From the NCBI GenBank assembly GCA_947448135.1, contig CANFLZ010000015.1, forward strand, positions 1 to 50,961: a stretch of 50,961 nt of DNA, written 5' to 3'. Each line of letters begins with the position of its first letter. The stretch's first letter is position 1. This document shows, piece after piece, positions 42,664 through 50,961 of this stretch. The notes under the pieces are model-generated. The model had not been told where the DNA came from. It made no database searches and saw only the letters and a program-made list of their open reading frames with translations. The DNA is from Flavobacteriales bacterium (GTDB lineage: Bacteria; Bacteroidota; Bacteroidia; Flavobacteriales_D; Sanyastnellaceae). The position numbers and the translations under genes are program-made.

Positions 42664-43287
42664 TCATTTTTTTTTAAATATTCCACGGATGACAGAGCCT
42701 TTGCCTTGATGGTATTTACCTTCTGAAAGTTCAACCAATTCTTCTTGTAGGCAAATGGTTTGTAACTCTTGGGTCCAATTTCTTACATCAGAAAAATTAT
42801 AGAGTAATTCAATATCTGCTGGGCCGCCAACATTGCTTAAAGATCGATAGGCTAGGTGATTTTCAGAGAAGCATTCCATGAGTAGTATTCCACCTTCCTT
42901 TAATGATGAAATAGCTTTGATAAAGGCTCTTTTTTGAAGAGATTTTGGAAAATGACTGAAAATAAAAACGACTCCATCATATGCGGCATTTTCAAAATCA
43001 AAGTCACTCAAATCAGAAATGATGTAATCAAAAGCGGCTTTGTTCTGCAACATCAGTTCTTCAGCTTTCATCTTTCCGCTTTCACTAATGTCGAATGCTA
43101 CAGATTGATATCCGAGTTTTGCTGCATGTACTGCATTTCTACCTTCCCCTTCGGCTACGAATAAAATTTTACCACCATCATTGAAGGAAGATAGGTTTTC
43201 CTTAAAAAAAAGATTGGGTTCATCTCCATATGCAAATCCTTCTTCTGCGTATCTTTTATTCCATGTTTCTGCGGGGTTTGGTGTCAT
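42664..43287 (-). CDS. class I SAM-dependent methyltransferase (TehB-like)
   Basis: 207 aa. Trp-Asn-Lys-Arg-Tyr-Ala-Glu-Glu-Gly-Phe-Ala-Tyr-Gly-Asp-Glu-Pro-Asn (9-25) and Leu-Phe-Val-Ala-Glu-Gly-Glu-Gly-Arg-Asn-Ala-Val-His-Ala-Ala (SAM loop, about 42-56) are typical of the small TehB/thiopurine-type methyltransferases. Substrate unknown; members detoxify tellurite, selenium or thiols. It is divergent from the 43309 gene, with only 21 bp between start codons, so the 43297-43304 promoter box lies inside that gap. Confidence 0.88.
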   Translation of the reverse strand: MTPNPAETWNKRYAEEGFAYGDEPNLFFKENLSSFNDGGKILFVAEGEGRNAVHAAKLGYQSVAFDISESGKMKAEELMLQNKAAFDYIISDLSDFDFENAAYDGVVFIFSHFPKSLQKRAFIKAISSLKEGGILLMECFSENHLAYRSLSNVGGPADIELLYNFSDVRNWTQELQTICLQEELVELSEGKYHQGKGSVIRGIFKKK

Positions 43288-43296
43288 ATCCTTGTT

Positions 43297-43304
43297 TATA
43301 TTTG
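43297..43304 (+). promoter_or_regulatory. -7 promoter element TATATTTG of the 43309 gene
   Basis: Ends four bases before the ATG, the same geometry as at 20949 and 24678, so the mRNA should be almost leaderless. Confidence 0.65.
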
Positions 43305-43308
43305 GGCT

Positions 43309-43905
43309 ATGAAAATAGGTCTTTTCGTAGTGGGATTTTTATTTCCCTTTTTGGTTTTGGCGCAAGGTAATTTTCCTTGCTCTTCATTTTGCGTGACAGA
43401 GGTTACACTGGATCCTGTCAATGGAATTTGGAGTGTCAATATTTCTTTCGAGGGTTCATCCAATGATTTCGTCAATTACCCTTATGTAGCATGGATGCAG
43501 AATTCAGCTGGAGATACTGTGGCTCAGGGGCAAATGGAATATTTCGGACAATTAGGAGGGACAAGTCAGGTTTATCATCCTGATGCTTTGTCTGCGGATT
43601 TTTCCTCTGGTCTAATTTTTTTTGTGTTTGATCAGGATACTTGCGCTTTGGCTTATCCTTGTTCAACAGTAGGAGTTAAAAACACCAATCAAGTAGAATT
43701 ATCTGTTGCATGTCTTCCAGATGGCTGGCTTTGGAATGCTTCAGAGAAAATAGAGAGTGTTCTTCTTTATGGTATAGATGGAAAGCAAGTTGGGAGCTGG
43801 AATCAAACTAATTTCGTTTCTTTTCAGTCATTGCCATCGGGTCCATACTTTTTCTCGGTGTGGGTAGGAAACAAATGTTACAAGGGAAAGTTATATCGCC
43901 CTTAG
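43309..43905 (+). CDS. secreted protein with degenerate T9SS-like C-terminus
   Basis: 198 aa: signal peptide (to Leu-Ala-Gln about 19), a beta-rich middle with Cys pairs (Cys-Ser-Ser-Phe-Cys near 24 and two Cys near 112-118), and a C-terminal 65 residues that look like a T9SS sorting domain fold (Val-Leu-Leu-Tyr-Gly-Ile-Asp-Gly-Lys-Gln, Leu-Pro-Ser-Gly-Pro-Tyr-Phe-Phe-Ser-Val) but lack the Tyr-Pro-Asn-Pro opening. Probably a T9SS-exported protein of unknown function. Its stop is 3 bp before the next gene. Confidence 0.65.
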   Translation: MKIGLFVVGFLFPFLVLAQGNFPCSSFCVTEVTLDPVNGIWSVNISFEGSSNDFVNYPYVAWMQNSAGDTVAQGQMEYFGQLGGTSQVYHPDALSADFSSGLIFFVFDQDTCALAYPCSTVGVKNTNQVELSVACLPDGWLWNASEKIESVLLYGIDGKQVGSWNQTNFVSFQSLPSGPYFFSVWVGNKCYKGKLYRP

Positions 43906-43908
43906 AGC

Positions 43909-44223
43909 ATGGAAATTCTGAGAAGTACAATACACTACGGGTTGCATTTTGTATTCCCGATTTTTATCGCACTGCGCTGGAATGGAGAGCGTTTTATCAA
44001 GGTTTATTCAATACTCATTGCAACAATGTTGGTGGATTTGGACCATCTTCTGGCAGTGCCAATGTTTGACCCATGTCGGTGTAGTATTGGATTTCATCCA
44101 TTGCACACTTGGCCTGCAATTTTGGTGTATATCACAATGTTGTTTTTCCCAAAAACGAGAATAGTTGGATTAGGATTGGTGCTGCATATACTTACCGATG
44201 CTCAAGATTGTCTATGGCTTTAG
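43909..44223 (+). CDS. DUF6122-family membrane protein
   Basis: 104 aa with three to four short membrane helices and the family motif Met-Leu-Val-Asp-Leu-Asp-His-Leu-Leu-Ala (about 40-49), then Phe-Asp-Pro-Cys-Arg-Cys-Ser-Ile-Gly-Phe-His-Pro-Leu-His-Thr (53-67) and His92-Ile-Leu-Thr-Asp95-Ala. The Asp/His arrangement recalls the metal site of membrane-bound hydrolases such as the YdjM/DUF457 group, so an enzymatic role is possible. Common in Bacteroidota, function unknown. It is 3 bp downstream of the secreted protein gene. Confidence 0.8.
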   Translation: MEILRSTIHYGLHFVFPIFIALRWNGERFIKVYSILIATMLVDLDHLLAVPMFDPCRCSIGFHPLHTWPAILVYITMLFFPKTRIVGLGLVLHILTDAQDCLWL

Positions 44224-44305
44224 CGGATTGAGTTGGTCTTTTAAAGTTATGAACATTTCTCTCAATTTTATATAGACTCATGAGAGGTGAAACGCTTATT
44301 GTCGC

Positions 44306-44313
44306 TAACTTTG
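44306..44313 (+). promoter_or_regulatory. -7 promoter element TAACTTTG of the first FISUMP gene
   Basis: Consensus TAnnTTTG 16 bp upstream of the ATG at 44330. Confidence 0.5.
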
Positions 44314-44329
44314 ATTTAAAATTGGCGAA

Positions 44330-45652
44330 ATGAGAAATTTTCAACTATCTATTCAATATCCTTTTGCAAGATTAGTTTTGGTATTGTGTTTATTTTCTAA
44401 TGCAATTTGGGCTCAATCTCCTGTTGGAATACCTTATCAAGCTGTGGTAAGAAATGCAGATGGAACAGTGATGGCGAACACCTCGATTGCGCTCGTATTC
44501 AAATTGCATGATAGTACGATGAATGGCGCTGTGGTGTACGAAGAAGACCATACTGTAAGTTCGAATTCGTTGGGCTTGGTGAGTTGTGTTTTTGGTACGG
44601 GAACTCCTGTATCTGGAACTTTTGGATCCATCACTTGGGGAACGAATGCCAAATATCTGCAGGTGTTAATGAATGCCGGCGCAGGTCAAATTGATTTGGG
44701 AACACAGCAATTAATGAGCGTTCCATATTCTTTGTACAGCAGCGATGTTTACATGAAAGTAAGCACAACTGGGGACACCCTTCGAGTGGGTAGTCACTAT
44801 GCTATTGTTCCAGGAATCAGTGTAGCGACATATCCATTGGGATGTATGGATCCCACAGCATGTAATTATGATGTCCATGCTGGTCAGGATGACGGAAGTT
44901 GTCAATATCAAAACACGGCATGTAATGATGGAAATGTTAGCACCGGAAATGATAAGTTGGATGCAACTTGTCAATGTGTTGGAGCGCCATATATTAATGG
45001 AATTTATGTTGATGGTAATGGTGTTACCGATGTAGATGGTAATAATTATCCTACGATCATCTTGACCAATGGCCAGGAATGGATGAAGGATAATTTGGCG
45101 GTGAGTAAGTACAAGAATGGAGATGTAATTCCTCAAGTTTTCAGTGCGACTACATGGTACAATACTACTGTCGGTGGATATGGTATTTATGGCAATTTGG
45201 CTGCCAACAATACCAAGTATGGTAAGCTGTATAATTGGTATGCTGCAAATGATTCTAGAGGCGTTTGCCCAACTGGATGGCATGTTCCAAGTGATGCCGA
45301 ATGGACTACCTTCATCAATTATCTCGATGCAACAGCTGTTGGTGGTGATAATCCCAACAACACTGCGGGTGGAAAAATGAAAGCAACAGGCACCTTGCAA
45401 GCCAATACAGGTTTGTGGAATACGCCCAACACATCTGCGACCAACTTGTCTGGATTCTCTGCTTTGCCAGGAGGAAATAGAGATTTTGGAGGTGGATATT
45501 ACAATGTGAATGTTTTTGGATATTGGTGGGCGAGCTCTGCTTTTAATACAACTTCAGCTTGGGGCAGATATTTGGCTAATGATGATTTTGCTGTGAGCCG
45601 CGATGCTTTTGACAAACACAGCGGATTTAGTGTCCGTTGTTTGAAGGATTAA
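44330..45652 (+). CDS. FISUMP-domain secreted protein (paralogue 1)
   Basis: 440 aa: signal peptide (to Ile-Trp-Ala-Gln about 29), an N-terminal module starting Ile-Pro-Tyr-Gln-Ala-Val-Val-Arg-Asn-Ala-Asp-Gly, an insert with Gly-Cys-Met-Asp-Pro-Thr-Ala-Cys-Asn-Tyr-Asp (about 165) and Asp-Asp-Gly-Ser-Cys, and a FISUMP domain (about 230-440: Asn-Gly-Gln-Glu-Trp-Met, Tyr-Asn-Trp-Tyr-Ala, Cys-Pro-Thr-Gly-Trp-His-Val-Pro, Phe-Ser-Val-Arg-Cys-Leu-Lys-Asp at the end). FISUMP proteins are abundant exported proteins of Bacteroidota and Fibrobacter, role unclear. Related to 47912-49012, which lacks the Cys insert. Confidence 0.88.
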   Translation: MRNFQLSIQYPFARLVLVLCLFSNAIWAQSPVGIPYQAVVRNADGTVMANTSIALVFKLHDSTMNGAVVYEEDHTVSSNSLGLVSCVFGTGTPVSGTFGSITWGTNAKYLQVLMNAGAGQIDLGTQQLMSVPYSLYSSDVYMKVSTTGDTLRVGSHYAIVPGISVATYPLGCMDPTACNYDVHAGQDDGSCQYQNTACNDGNVSTGNDKLDATCQCVGAPYINGIYVDGNGVTDVDGNNYPTIILTNGQEWMKDNLAVSKYKNGDVIPQVFSATTWYNTTVGGYGIYGNLAANNTKYGKLYNWYAANDSRGVCPTGWHVPSDAEWTTFINYLDATAVGGDNPNNTAGGKMKATGTLQANTGLWNTPNTSATNLSGFSALPGGNRDFGGGYYNVNVFGYWWASSAFNTTSAWGRYLANDDFAVSRDAFDKHSGFSVRCLKD

Positions 45653-45703
45653 ATCAGTCGATTTAGACTATTTCATCTTATTTTTGGATCATAATTTCGT
45701 TTT

Positions 45704-47818
45704 ATGAGACAGATCCAAATTTTCTTTTTCTTATTGATTTTTGTTTTCAATGGATATGCCCAGCCCGCGGGGAGCTTAGATGCGTCATTCGGAACGGGGG
45801 GAAGAGTAGTTTCCAACTTTAGTTCGATTGCCGAAGAGGCCAAAGGAGTGGCATTGCAATCGGATGGGAAAATTGTAATTGCTGGTTTTGCTCAGTTTGC
45901 AGCTACTGGAAAAGACTTTTTAGTGGCTCGTTATTTATTGGATGGAAATCTCGATCTAACGTTTGCAAACAATGGTGTTTGGACAATGGATTTGCAATTG
46001 GGTAGTGATGATGTGGCGCATAGTCTGATAATCGATGCTGATGGAAGAATCGTTGTGGCAGGAAGTAGTGATGATGGCATCAATAAAAATGGGGCTATTA
46101 TTCGATTGTTGTCGAACGGAACATTGGACACCTCGTTTGGAAATTCTGGATTGGTAATCACTGATTTCGTAACAGGCGGTCAAGATGAAATAAAGGTCAT
46201 CAAGCAACACTTGTTGACTGGCAAATTGATTGTTGGCGGTCAGAGTGCTACAACTTCTAATTTGGCGGTTCCCATTATCGCTCGTTACAGCAGTGAGGGA
46301 GTTTTGGATACAACTTTCAATGTCTCTGGGATTTTGTCTGCAACAACAACAGCAGGGGATCTGCAACGCAATATGATGGTAGAAGATTTGGAAGTGGCAG
46401 CCAATGGGAAAATATCCGCAGCTGGGTGGAGAAAATACATCAGTACATCGATCTCTTCTGAATTTTGGGCTTGTCGTATTTTATCGAATGGAACGATGGA
46501 CAATACTTTTTCAACGGATGGTGCATTGGCATATTCAGAAGTAGGTGGTTCATGTTATGGTTATTCGTTGATTGTAAATGCCAATCAAGAGATGATTGTT
46601 AGCGGCACACGATCATATTTGGGGAGCAATGATTTTCGAATTCTCGTTATTTCAAGTTCAGGCACTATTGCTACCACATCTTCCAATTATTACTTGAGTA
46701 CTGATGTGGACATTGCCTATGCAATGACCACTGATGTAAATGGTAAGTATATTCTTTCAGGTTCTGCTGGATCATCGACGAGTCGTTCGTTTGGTACATT
46801 GAGGTTGTTGGCTCCGGGCGATTTGCAAGCAGATTACTCTTTCGATACGGATGGTCGGGTAATGACAGCATTTAATGGTAATTTGATGAATGAATGCTGG
46901 GATGTAGTTGTTCAAAGTGACAACAAGATTGTATGTGTCGGTTACACTGGAGGTGATATGGCACTCTGCCGTTATTTGGGAGATGGTATTCCACAGTTGG
47001 ACCAATTTAATTTGGCATCTCCGTCCAATAACAGCAACAATCAGAATTTCGCTACCATTGATCTGACTTGGACTGCGGCTTATGGAGCGTCTGTTTATGA
47101 AGTGGAGATTGCTTCAGATATCAATTTTACTAGTATAGTATCTTCAGGACAAGTATCTACTGAAGCAGGAACAGTGACCAATCTTCAGCCCGCAACTGCA
47201 TATTGGTGGAGAGTAAGATCTGGGGATGGTACCAATTGGGGAACATTTGTGGGTCCATGGAAATTTACTACTATCGGTTTAAATGCCTTTACTTTAACTA
47301 CGCCGGTCAACAATGCGAATAATGTAGCTTATTCTTCCGTTAGTTTCAACTGGACAGATAATGTTGGAGCTACTGGATATCAAATGGTATTGGGAACTGA
47401 TGCTGGATTTGTAAATTCTCCGGTTACTTATAATACAACCACAAGTGCGAAATCAGTAACCAATTTACTTCCATCAACGGCCTATTTTTGGAAAGTTAGA
47501 GCCACGAATGATGGCGTTAACTACGGACCTTGGATTGGACCTTGGATGTTTACAACCCAAGACGCTCCGAATGGAGTCGATGAGTTGAATGATTTGGCTT
47601 TGCAACTTTATCCCAATCCTGCATCTGATTGGATGACATTGAAAGGCGAATCCGTCAAGGAAGGGGAAACAATTTATATTTTCGACCAGAAGGGTCAGTT
47701 GCTAAAATCGATTGTGATAACTCAATCTAGCAATCAAGAGATTTCCTTGGTTGAGATGGCAGCGGGTATATATTGGATGAAAGTAGGTGATGTCGTGATG
47801 CAATTCGTGAAATTGTAA
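45704..47818 (+). CDS. T9SS-exported delta-60 repeat / fibronectin type III protein
   Basis: 704 aa: signal peptide (to Gly-Tyr-Ala-Gln about 20), delta-60 repeats (about 24-425; units with Leu-Asp-X-Ser-Phe-Gly-X-X-Gly and Ala-X-Gln-Ser-Asp-Gly-Lys-Ile-Val) that likely fold as a beta-propeller, two fibronectin type III-like domains (about 437-525 and 530-618; Ala-Thr-Ala-Tyr-Trp-Trp-Arg-Val-Arg and Ser-Thr-Ala-Tyr-Phe-Trp-Lys-Val-Arg), and a T9SS domain (Leu-Tyr-Pro-Asn-Pro-Ala, ending Val-Lys-Leu). A surface or secreted binding protein is likely. TAATTTCG at 45692-45699 is a possible variant -7 box. Confidence 0.87.
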   Translation: MRQIQIFFFLLIFVFNGYAQPAGSLDASFGTGGRVVSNFSSIAEEAKGVALQSDGKIVIAGFAQFAATGKDFLVARYLLDGNLDLTFANNGVWTMDLQLGSDDVAHSLIIDADGRIVVAGSSDDGINKNGAIIRLLSNGTLDTSFGNSGLVITDFVTGGQDEIKVIKQHLLTGKLIVGGQSATTSNLAVPIIARYSSEGVLDTTFNVSGILSATTTAGDLQRNMMVEDLEVAANGKISAAGWRKYISTSISSEFWACRILSNGTMDNTFSTDGALAYSEVGGSCYGYSLIVNANQEMIVSGTRSYLGSNDFRILVISSSGTIATTSSNYYLSTDVDIAYAMTTDVNGKYILSGSAGSSTSRSFGTLRLLAPGDLQADYSFDTDGRVMTAFNGNLMNECWDVVVQSDNKIVCVGYTGGDMALCRYLGDGIPQLDQFNLASPSNNSNNQNFATIDLTWTAAYGASVYEVEIASDINFTSIVSSGQVSTEAGTVTNLQPATAYWWRVRSGDGTNWGTFVGPWKFTTIGLNAFTLTTPVNNANNVAYSSVSFNWTDNVGATGYQMVLGTDAGFVNSPVTYNTTTSAKSVTNLLPSTAYFWKVRATNDGVNYGPWIGPWMFTTQDAPNGVDELNDLALQLYPNPASDWMTLKGESVKEGETIYIFDQKGQLLKSIVITQSSNQEISLVEMAAGIYWMKVGDVVMQFVKL

Positions 47819-47911
47819 GATTGGTTTGAAACCCAACTACTTTTTTATCCCCTTACCAAAGCGATATTCGGATTCAGTATTTACTTATATTCGCTATAAA
47901 CTATTGCCACT

Positions 47912-49012
47912 ATGAAAAAAATTTTCATCTTATCCTTTCTAGTCTGCATCCAGTCCTTCTTGTTTTCTCAGTCTCCCCAAGGCATATCGTATCAAGCTGT
48001 TGTGAGAAACGCGGATGGTTCGATTGTACAGAGTTCTGCTGTTACGATAACATTTATGATTCATGACCTGACAGCATCGGGAAGTGTGGTATATCAGGAG
48101 TCACATAACGCTACAACCAACGCGCAAGGATTGGTGACTTGTATCGTTGGCTCAGGAACTGTTTCAATGGGAAGCTTCAATTCGATCAATTGGGGAGGAG
48201 GTTCGAAATTTTTACATGTCTTGGTTAATTTTGGAAGTGGCAACGTTGATATGGGAACACAACAAATGTTGAGTGTGCCATATGCGAAATATACCGAGAG
48301 CGTTGGATTTCGAATCAGTGCTATTGGAGATACGCTCACAATCGGACAAAATTCTGTGATTGTTCCGGGTATAAGTGCATCCAATCCACAAGGACTCTAC
48401 ACTGCTGGAAATGGAGTAACCGATATCAATGGTAATTTTTATTCGTCGATTATTATTTCTGGTCAAGAATGGATGTCGTCCAATCTAATGGTTTCGCAAT
48501 ACAGAAATGGAGATGTTATTCCAGCAAATTTAAGCGCATCGGCTTGGCAGGGTACAAGTGTTGGTGGGGTTTCCAACTATGATGATCTCTCTGCGAATGT
48601 TTCTATTTACGGGAAGCTTTACAATTGGTATGCTGTGAATGATTCTAGAGGGATTTGTCCTACTGGATGGCATGTTCCAACCGATTCAGAGTGGTCAACA
48701 TTAGAAACCGCTTTGGGTGGAAGTCCAGGAATGAAAATGAAAGAAGCGGGAACGATTGCCATGGGCAATGGTCAATGGCTAACCGGTTTTGAACCCGCAA
48801 CAAATGAGAGCGGTTTTTCTGCTCAGCCAGGAGGGTATCGTTATTTTTCGGGTACTTATAATGGCCAAACAGCGTGGGCAAATTTTTGGGCCAATACGGA
48901 GACAGGACCCGGTTACGCTTGGGATAGAGAGTTATTTTACAACAACTCCAACTTGGGTAGAAATGCCATTGATAAGCACACCGGTTTTAGTGTACGCTGC
49001 TTGAAAGATTGA
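47912..49012 (+). CDS. FISUMP-domain secreted protein (paralogue 2)
   Basis: 366 aa with the same plan as 44330-45652: signal peptide (to Leu-Phe-Ser-Gln about 20), Ile-Ser-Tyr-Gln-Ala-Val-Val-Arg-Asn-Ala-Asp-Gly module, and a C-terminal FISUMP domain (about 165-366) ending Phe-Ser-Val-Arg-Cys-Leu-Lys-Asp. The Cys-rich insert of the paralogue is missing. TATATTCG at 47886-47893 is a possible variant -7 box. A bidirectional terminator follows. The pair flanks the delta-60 gene, suggesting duplication with an intervening gene. Confidence 0.88.
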   Translation: MKKIFILSFLVCIQSFLFSQSPQGISYQAVVRNADGSIVQSSAVTITFMIHDLTASGSVVYQESHNATTNAQGLVTCIVGSGTVSMGSFNSINWGGGSKFLHVLVNFGSGNVDMGTQQMLSVPYAKYTESVGFRISAIGDTLTIGQNSVIVPGISASNPQGLYTAGNGVTDINGNFYSSIIISGQEWMSSNLMVSQYRNGDVIPANLSASAWQGTSVGGVSNYDDLSANVSIYGKLYNWYAVNDSRGICPTGWHVPTDSEWSTLETALGGSPGMKMKEAGTIAMGNGQWLTGFEPATNESGFSAQPGGYRYFSGTYNGQTAWANFWANTETGPGYAWDRELFYNNSNLGRNAIDKHTGFSVRCLKD

Positions 49013-49029
49013 TTTGAAATTCTGAAAAG

Positions 49030-49059
49030 AAAAAGGCTGACTCATATGTCAGCCTTTTT
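49030..49059. terminator. bidirectional rho-independent terminator
   Basis: AAAAAGGCTGAC, a 6-base loop, then GTCAGCCTTTTT. The symmetrical A and T flanks let it work for both convergent genes (47912-49012 and 49078-50310). Confidence 0.93.
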
Positions 49060-49077
49060 TATTGAATCAAAATTGTA

Positions 49078-50310
49078 TTATCCAACAATCGCTTTCTCGA
49101 TGATGGCGATAGCCTCATTCATTTGTTCTGCATTGATGCACAGTGGTGGCGCAAAGCGAATGATGTTGCCATGAGTGGGCTTGGCCAACAATCCCAATTC
49201 AGCCATGCGCACGCAAATGTCCCATGCTTCATGTGAATCTTCATGATCGTTGATGACAATAGCGTTCAACAGACCACGACCTCTGACCAAAACAATTTTA
49301 TCTGTCTTGGATTTTAAATCCTCCATGGCTTGTCTGAATTGGCGACCCAACGCATCAGCATTCTCGGCCATCTTTTCGTCTTTCAAAACTTGCAAAGCTT
49401 CCATGGCTACCGCGCAAGCCAATGGATTTCCGCCGTATGTAGAACCATGCTCACCGGGCTTGATGGTCAACATGATTTCATCATTAGCCAATACAGCACT
49501 CACAGGCATTGCTCCTCCAGAAAGGGCTTTTCCTAAAATTAAAATATCAGGTTTTACTTCTTCATGATCACAAGCCAACATGCGTCCTGTGCGCGCCAAG
49601 CCAGTTTGCACCTCATCGGCGATCATCAATACATTGTATCGGGTACACAACTCACGAACTCCTTTTAAATAACCGTCGTGAGGAACAACAACACCGGCCT
49701 CGCCTTGAATCGGCTCGAACATGAAACCAGCAACATTTGGATTGTTTTTCAATATTTCTTCCAATGCGTTAAGGTCGTTGTAGGGGATGCGCAAGTAGCC
49801 CGTCATGTAAGGGCCAAATCCTGCGTAGCTGCTGGGGTCATTGCTGGAACTGATCGCAGCCAATGTTCTTCCCCAAAAGTTTCCATCAACAAAAACCATT
49901 TGCGCTTCATTGTCTGGAATGCCTTTTACTGTATATCCCCATTTGCGGGCCAATTTGACGGCAGTCTCTCCACCTTCAACACCGGTATTCATCGGTAAAA
50001 CCTTGTCATATTCAAAAAAATCGGTGATGTATTTTTCATATTCTCCCAACTTGCTATTGTAAAAAGCACGAGATGTGAGTGTTAGCTTTTGCGCTTGCTC
50101 AATAAAAGTTTGGATGATTCGTGGATGACAATGGCCTTGATTGACCGCGGAATAAGCTGAAAGAAAATCCAAATATTGTTTGCCTTCCACATCCCAAACA
50201 TGAACGCCTACGCCTCGATCGAGAACCACAGGAAGGGGATGATAGTTGTGCGCTCCATATTGGTTTTCCCATTCCATTGCCAAAGCGCTGGTCATAACTT
50301 CTGTATTCAT
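49078..50310 (-). CDS. rocD: ornithine aminotransferase
   Basis: 410 aa, class III PLP aminotransferase closest to ornithine-oxo-acid transaminases: Tyr-Asn-Ser-Lys-Leu-Gly-Glu-Tyr-Glu (85-93), [12 protein letters not shown] (106-117), Ala-Asp232-Glu-Val-Gln-Thr-Gly and the PLP lysine Lys261 in Leu-Gly-Lys-Ala-Leu-Ser-Gly-Gly. It converts ornithine and 2-oxoglutarate to glutamate semialdehyde and glutamate, linking arginine, proline and glutamate metabolism in the cytosol. TACCTTTG (reverse strand, 50335-50328) lies 17 bp upstream. Confidence 0.96.
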   Translation of the reverse strand: MNTEVMTSALAMEWENQYGAHNYHPLPVVLDRGVGVHVWDVEGKQYLDFLSAYSAVNQGHCHPRIIQTFIEQAQKLTLTSRAFYNSKLGEYEKYITDFFEYDKVLPMNTGVEGGETAVKLARKWGYTVKGIPDNEAQMVFVDGNFWGRTLAAISSSNDPSSYAGFGPYMTGYLRIPYNDLNALEEILKNNPNVAGFMFEPIQGEAGVVVPHDGYLKGVRELCTRYNVLMIADEVQTGLARTGRMLACDHEEVKPDILILGKALSGGAMPVSAVLANDEIMLTIKPGEHGSTYGGNPLACAVAMEALQVLKDEKMAENADALGRQFRQAMEDLKSKTDKIVLVRGRGLLNAIVINDHEDSHEAWDICVRMAELGLLAKPTHGNIIRFAPPLCINAEQMNEAIAIIEKAIVG

Positions 50311-50327
50311 TGTAAAATGATTTTTCG

Positions 50328-50335
50328 CAAAGGTA
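50328..50335 (-). promoter_or_regulatory. -7 promoter element TACCTTTG of rocD
   Basis: Reverse-strand TAnnTTTG 17 bp before the rocD start and only 9 bp from the divergent ndk box, so the two promoters are back to back. Confidence 0.6.
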
Positions 50336-50344
50336 ATGTCTTCG

Positions 50345-50352
50345 TAAATTTG
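50345..50352 (+). promoter_or_regulatory. -7 promoter element TAAATTTG of ndk
   Basis: Consensus TAnnTTTG 21 bp before the ATG at 50374. It shows that the longer frame from 50176, inside rocD, is not the real start. Confidence 0.6.
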
Positions 50353-50373
50353 CCCCTCAATAAATTAATAAGC

Positions 50374-50790
50374 ATGTCAAACAGAACTTTCACCATGATC
50401 AAGCCAGATGCAACCGCTGCTGGTAACACAGGAAAAATTATCGATAAAATCATCGAATCAGGTTTCACCATCAAAGCGATGAAATGGACCCAATTGAGCT
50501 TAGCAGATGCTCAAAAATTTTATGCAGTTCACGCTGAGCGTCCTTTCTATGGCGAATTGTGTGAATACATGAGCAGCGCACCTATCGTGGCGGCTATTTT
50601 GGAAAAAGACAATGCTGTTGAATCTTTCCGCAATTTGATCGGAGCTACTGACCCAACGAAAGCTGAGCCAGGAACCATCCGTGCCATGTTTGCTACAAGC
50701 ATTGCTGCAAACGCAGTTCACGGTTCTGATTCTGATGAGAACGCAGCCATCGAAGGTTCATTCTTCTTTGCTGCTCGCGAAATTGCATAA
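50374..50790 (+). CDS. ndk: nucleoside diphosphate kinase
   Basis: 138 aa, family-typical length. It starts [13 protein letters not shown] and contains the phospho-accepting His116 in Asn-Ala-Val-His-Gly-Ser-Asp-Ser, with Arg-Pro-Phe-Tyr (56-59). It transfers the gamma-phosphate of ATP to other NDPs in the cytosol. The isocitrate dehydrogenase gene begins 24 bp later and may be co-transcribed. Confidence 0.98.
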   Translation: MSNRTFTMIKPDATAAGNTGKIIDKIIESGFTIKAMKWTQLSLADAQKFYAVHAERPFYGELCEYMSSAPIVAAILEKDNAVESFRNLIGATDPTKAEPGTIRAMFATSIAANAVHGSDSDENAAIEGSFFFAAREIA

Positions 50791-50814
50791 TACACCTTAA
50801 AATAAAACCGCGCC

Positions 50815-50961
50815 ATGAATAAAATTAAAGTTGCCAATCCCATCGTTGAGATGGACGGGGATGAAATGACCCGTATCATTTGGAAACACATCAAGGATAA
50901 GTTGATTTTCCCATACTTGGATTTGGATATCAAGTATTTTGATTTGGGAATGGAAAACCGT
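50815..50961 (+). CDS. icd: NADP-dependent isocitrate dehydrogenase, 5' end only
   Basis: The first 49 codons are present: [23 protein letters not shown], the classic N-terminus of the homodimeric, eukaryote-like NADP-IDH (subfamily II), distinct from the E. coli Icd type. It would convert isocitrate to 2-oxoglutarate. The gene is cut by the window end. Confidence 0.93.
   Translation, partial: MNKIKVANPIVEMDGDEMTRIIWKHIKDKLIFPYLDLDIKYFDLGMENR

Noticed and set aside
50176-50373. Long N-terminal extension of Ndk
   Set aside because: It overlaps rocD on the other strand and lies upstream of the ndk promoter box; the family N-terminus begins at 50374.

Overview
The window looks like chromosomal DNA of a moderately AT-rich Bacteroidota, probably Flavobacteriales-like. 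Four or five secreted proteins end in type IX secretion (T9SS) sorting domains. Genes are preceded by the Bacteroidota -7 element (TAnnTTTG, with CAnnTTTG and TAnnTTCG variants). DUF6122-, FISUMP- and LTD-type proteins and a NADP-isocitrate dehydrogenase of the eukaryote-like type also fit. Taxonomy is inferred from gene content only. No rRNA, tRNA, CRISPR array or insertion sequence was seen.

Region 1 (1-6.9 kb) is accessory DNA. It holds a HEPN/MNT nucleotidyltransferase toxin-antitoxin pair (HEPN cut by the window edge) and a three-gene operon of unknown proteins. That operon faces a divergent unknown gene across a mirror-image promoter/leader. Next come a non-coding stretch with helically phased palindromes, a membrane protein plus lipoprotein pair, and a minus-strand set: XRE regulator, DUF5715/M15-like peptidase, GH24 lysozyme and a 4-TM protein.

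Region 2 (6.9-19.4 kb) is the best candidate for an undescribed system. Seven plus-strand genes are packed with gaps of 16 bp or less: a polytopic membrane protein, an anchored TSP3-repeat protein, a secreted unknown, a predicted beta-barrel with an extra N-terminal domain, a 1529-aa T9SS surface protein with four exact-length 285-bp repeats, a lipoprotein serine protease, and a MORN/beta-sandwich/serine-protease fusion. The XRE gene diverges from it across a 17-bp palindrome.

Region 3 (19.4-27.6 kb) has a rhodanese-like protein, a small membrane protein, a DUF1810 gene broken by one in-frame stop, an LTD-domain T9SS protein, dnaK, an MMPL/RND-type transporter and a beta-barrel protein. Strong terminators follow dnaK and the barrel gene.

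Region 4 (27.6-37.0 kb) is a Wzx/Wzy-type surface polysaccharide cluster: Wza-like export lipoprotein, Wzc-like tyrosine kinase, flippase, polymerase, two glycosyltransferases, hexapeptide acyltransferase and initiating phosphoglycosyltransferase.

Region 5 (37.0-43.3 kb, minus strand) has a Kazal-like T9SS protein, an Asp-tailed small protein, a deoxyhypusine-synthase-like enzyme, a MscS channel, arginine decarboxylase, an SDR and a methyltransferase. This suggests polyamine metabolism joined to osmotic control.

Region 6 (43.3-51.0 kb) has secreted proteins (two FISUMP paralogues flanking a delta-60 repeat protein), a DUF6122 membrane protein, ornithine aminotransferase, ndk and the start of icd.

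All calls come from reading the sequence. No database search was run, so family names rest on motif recognition.
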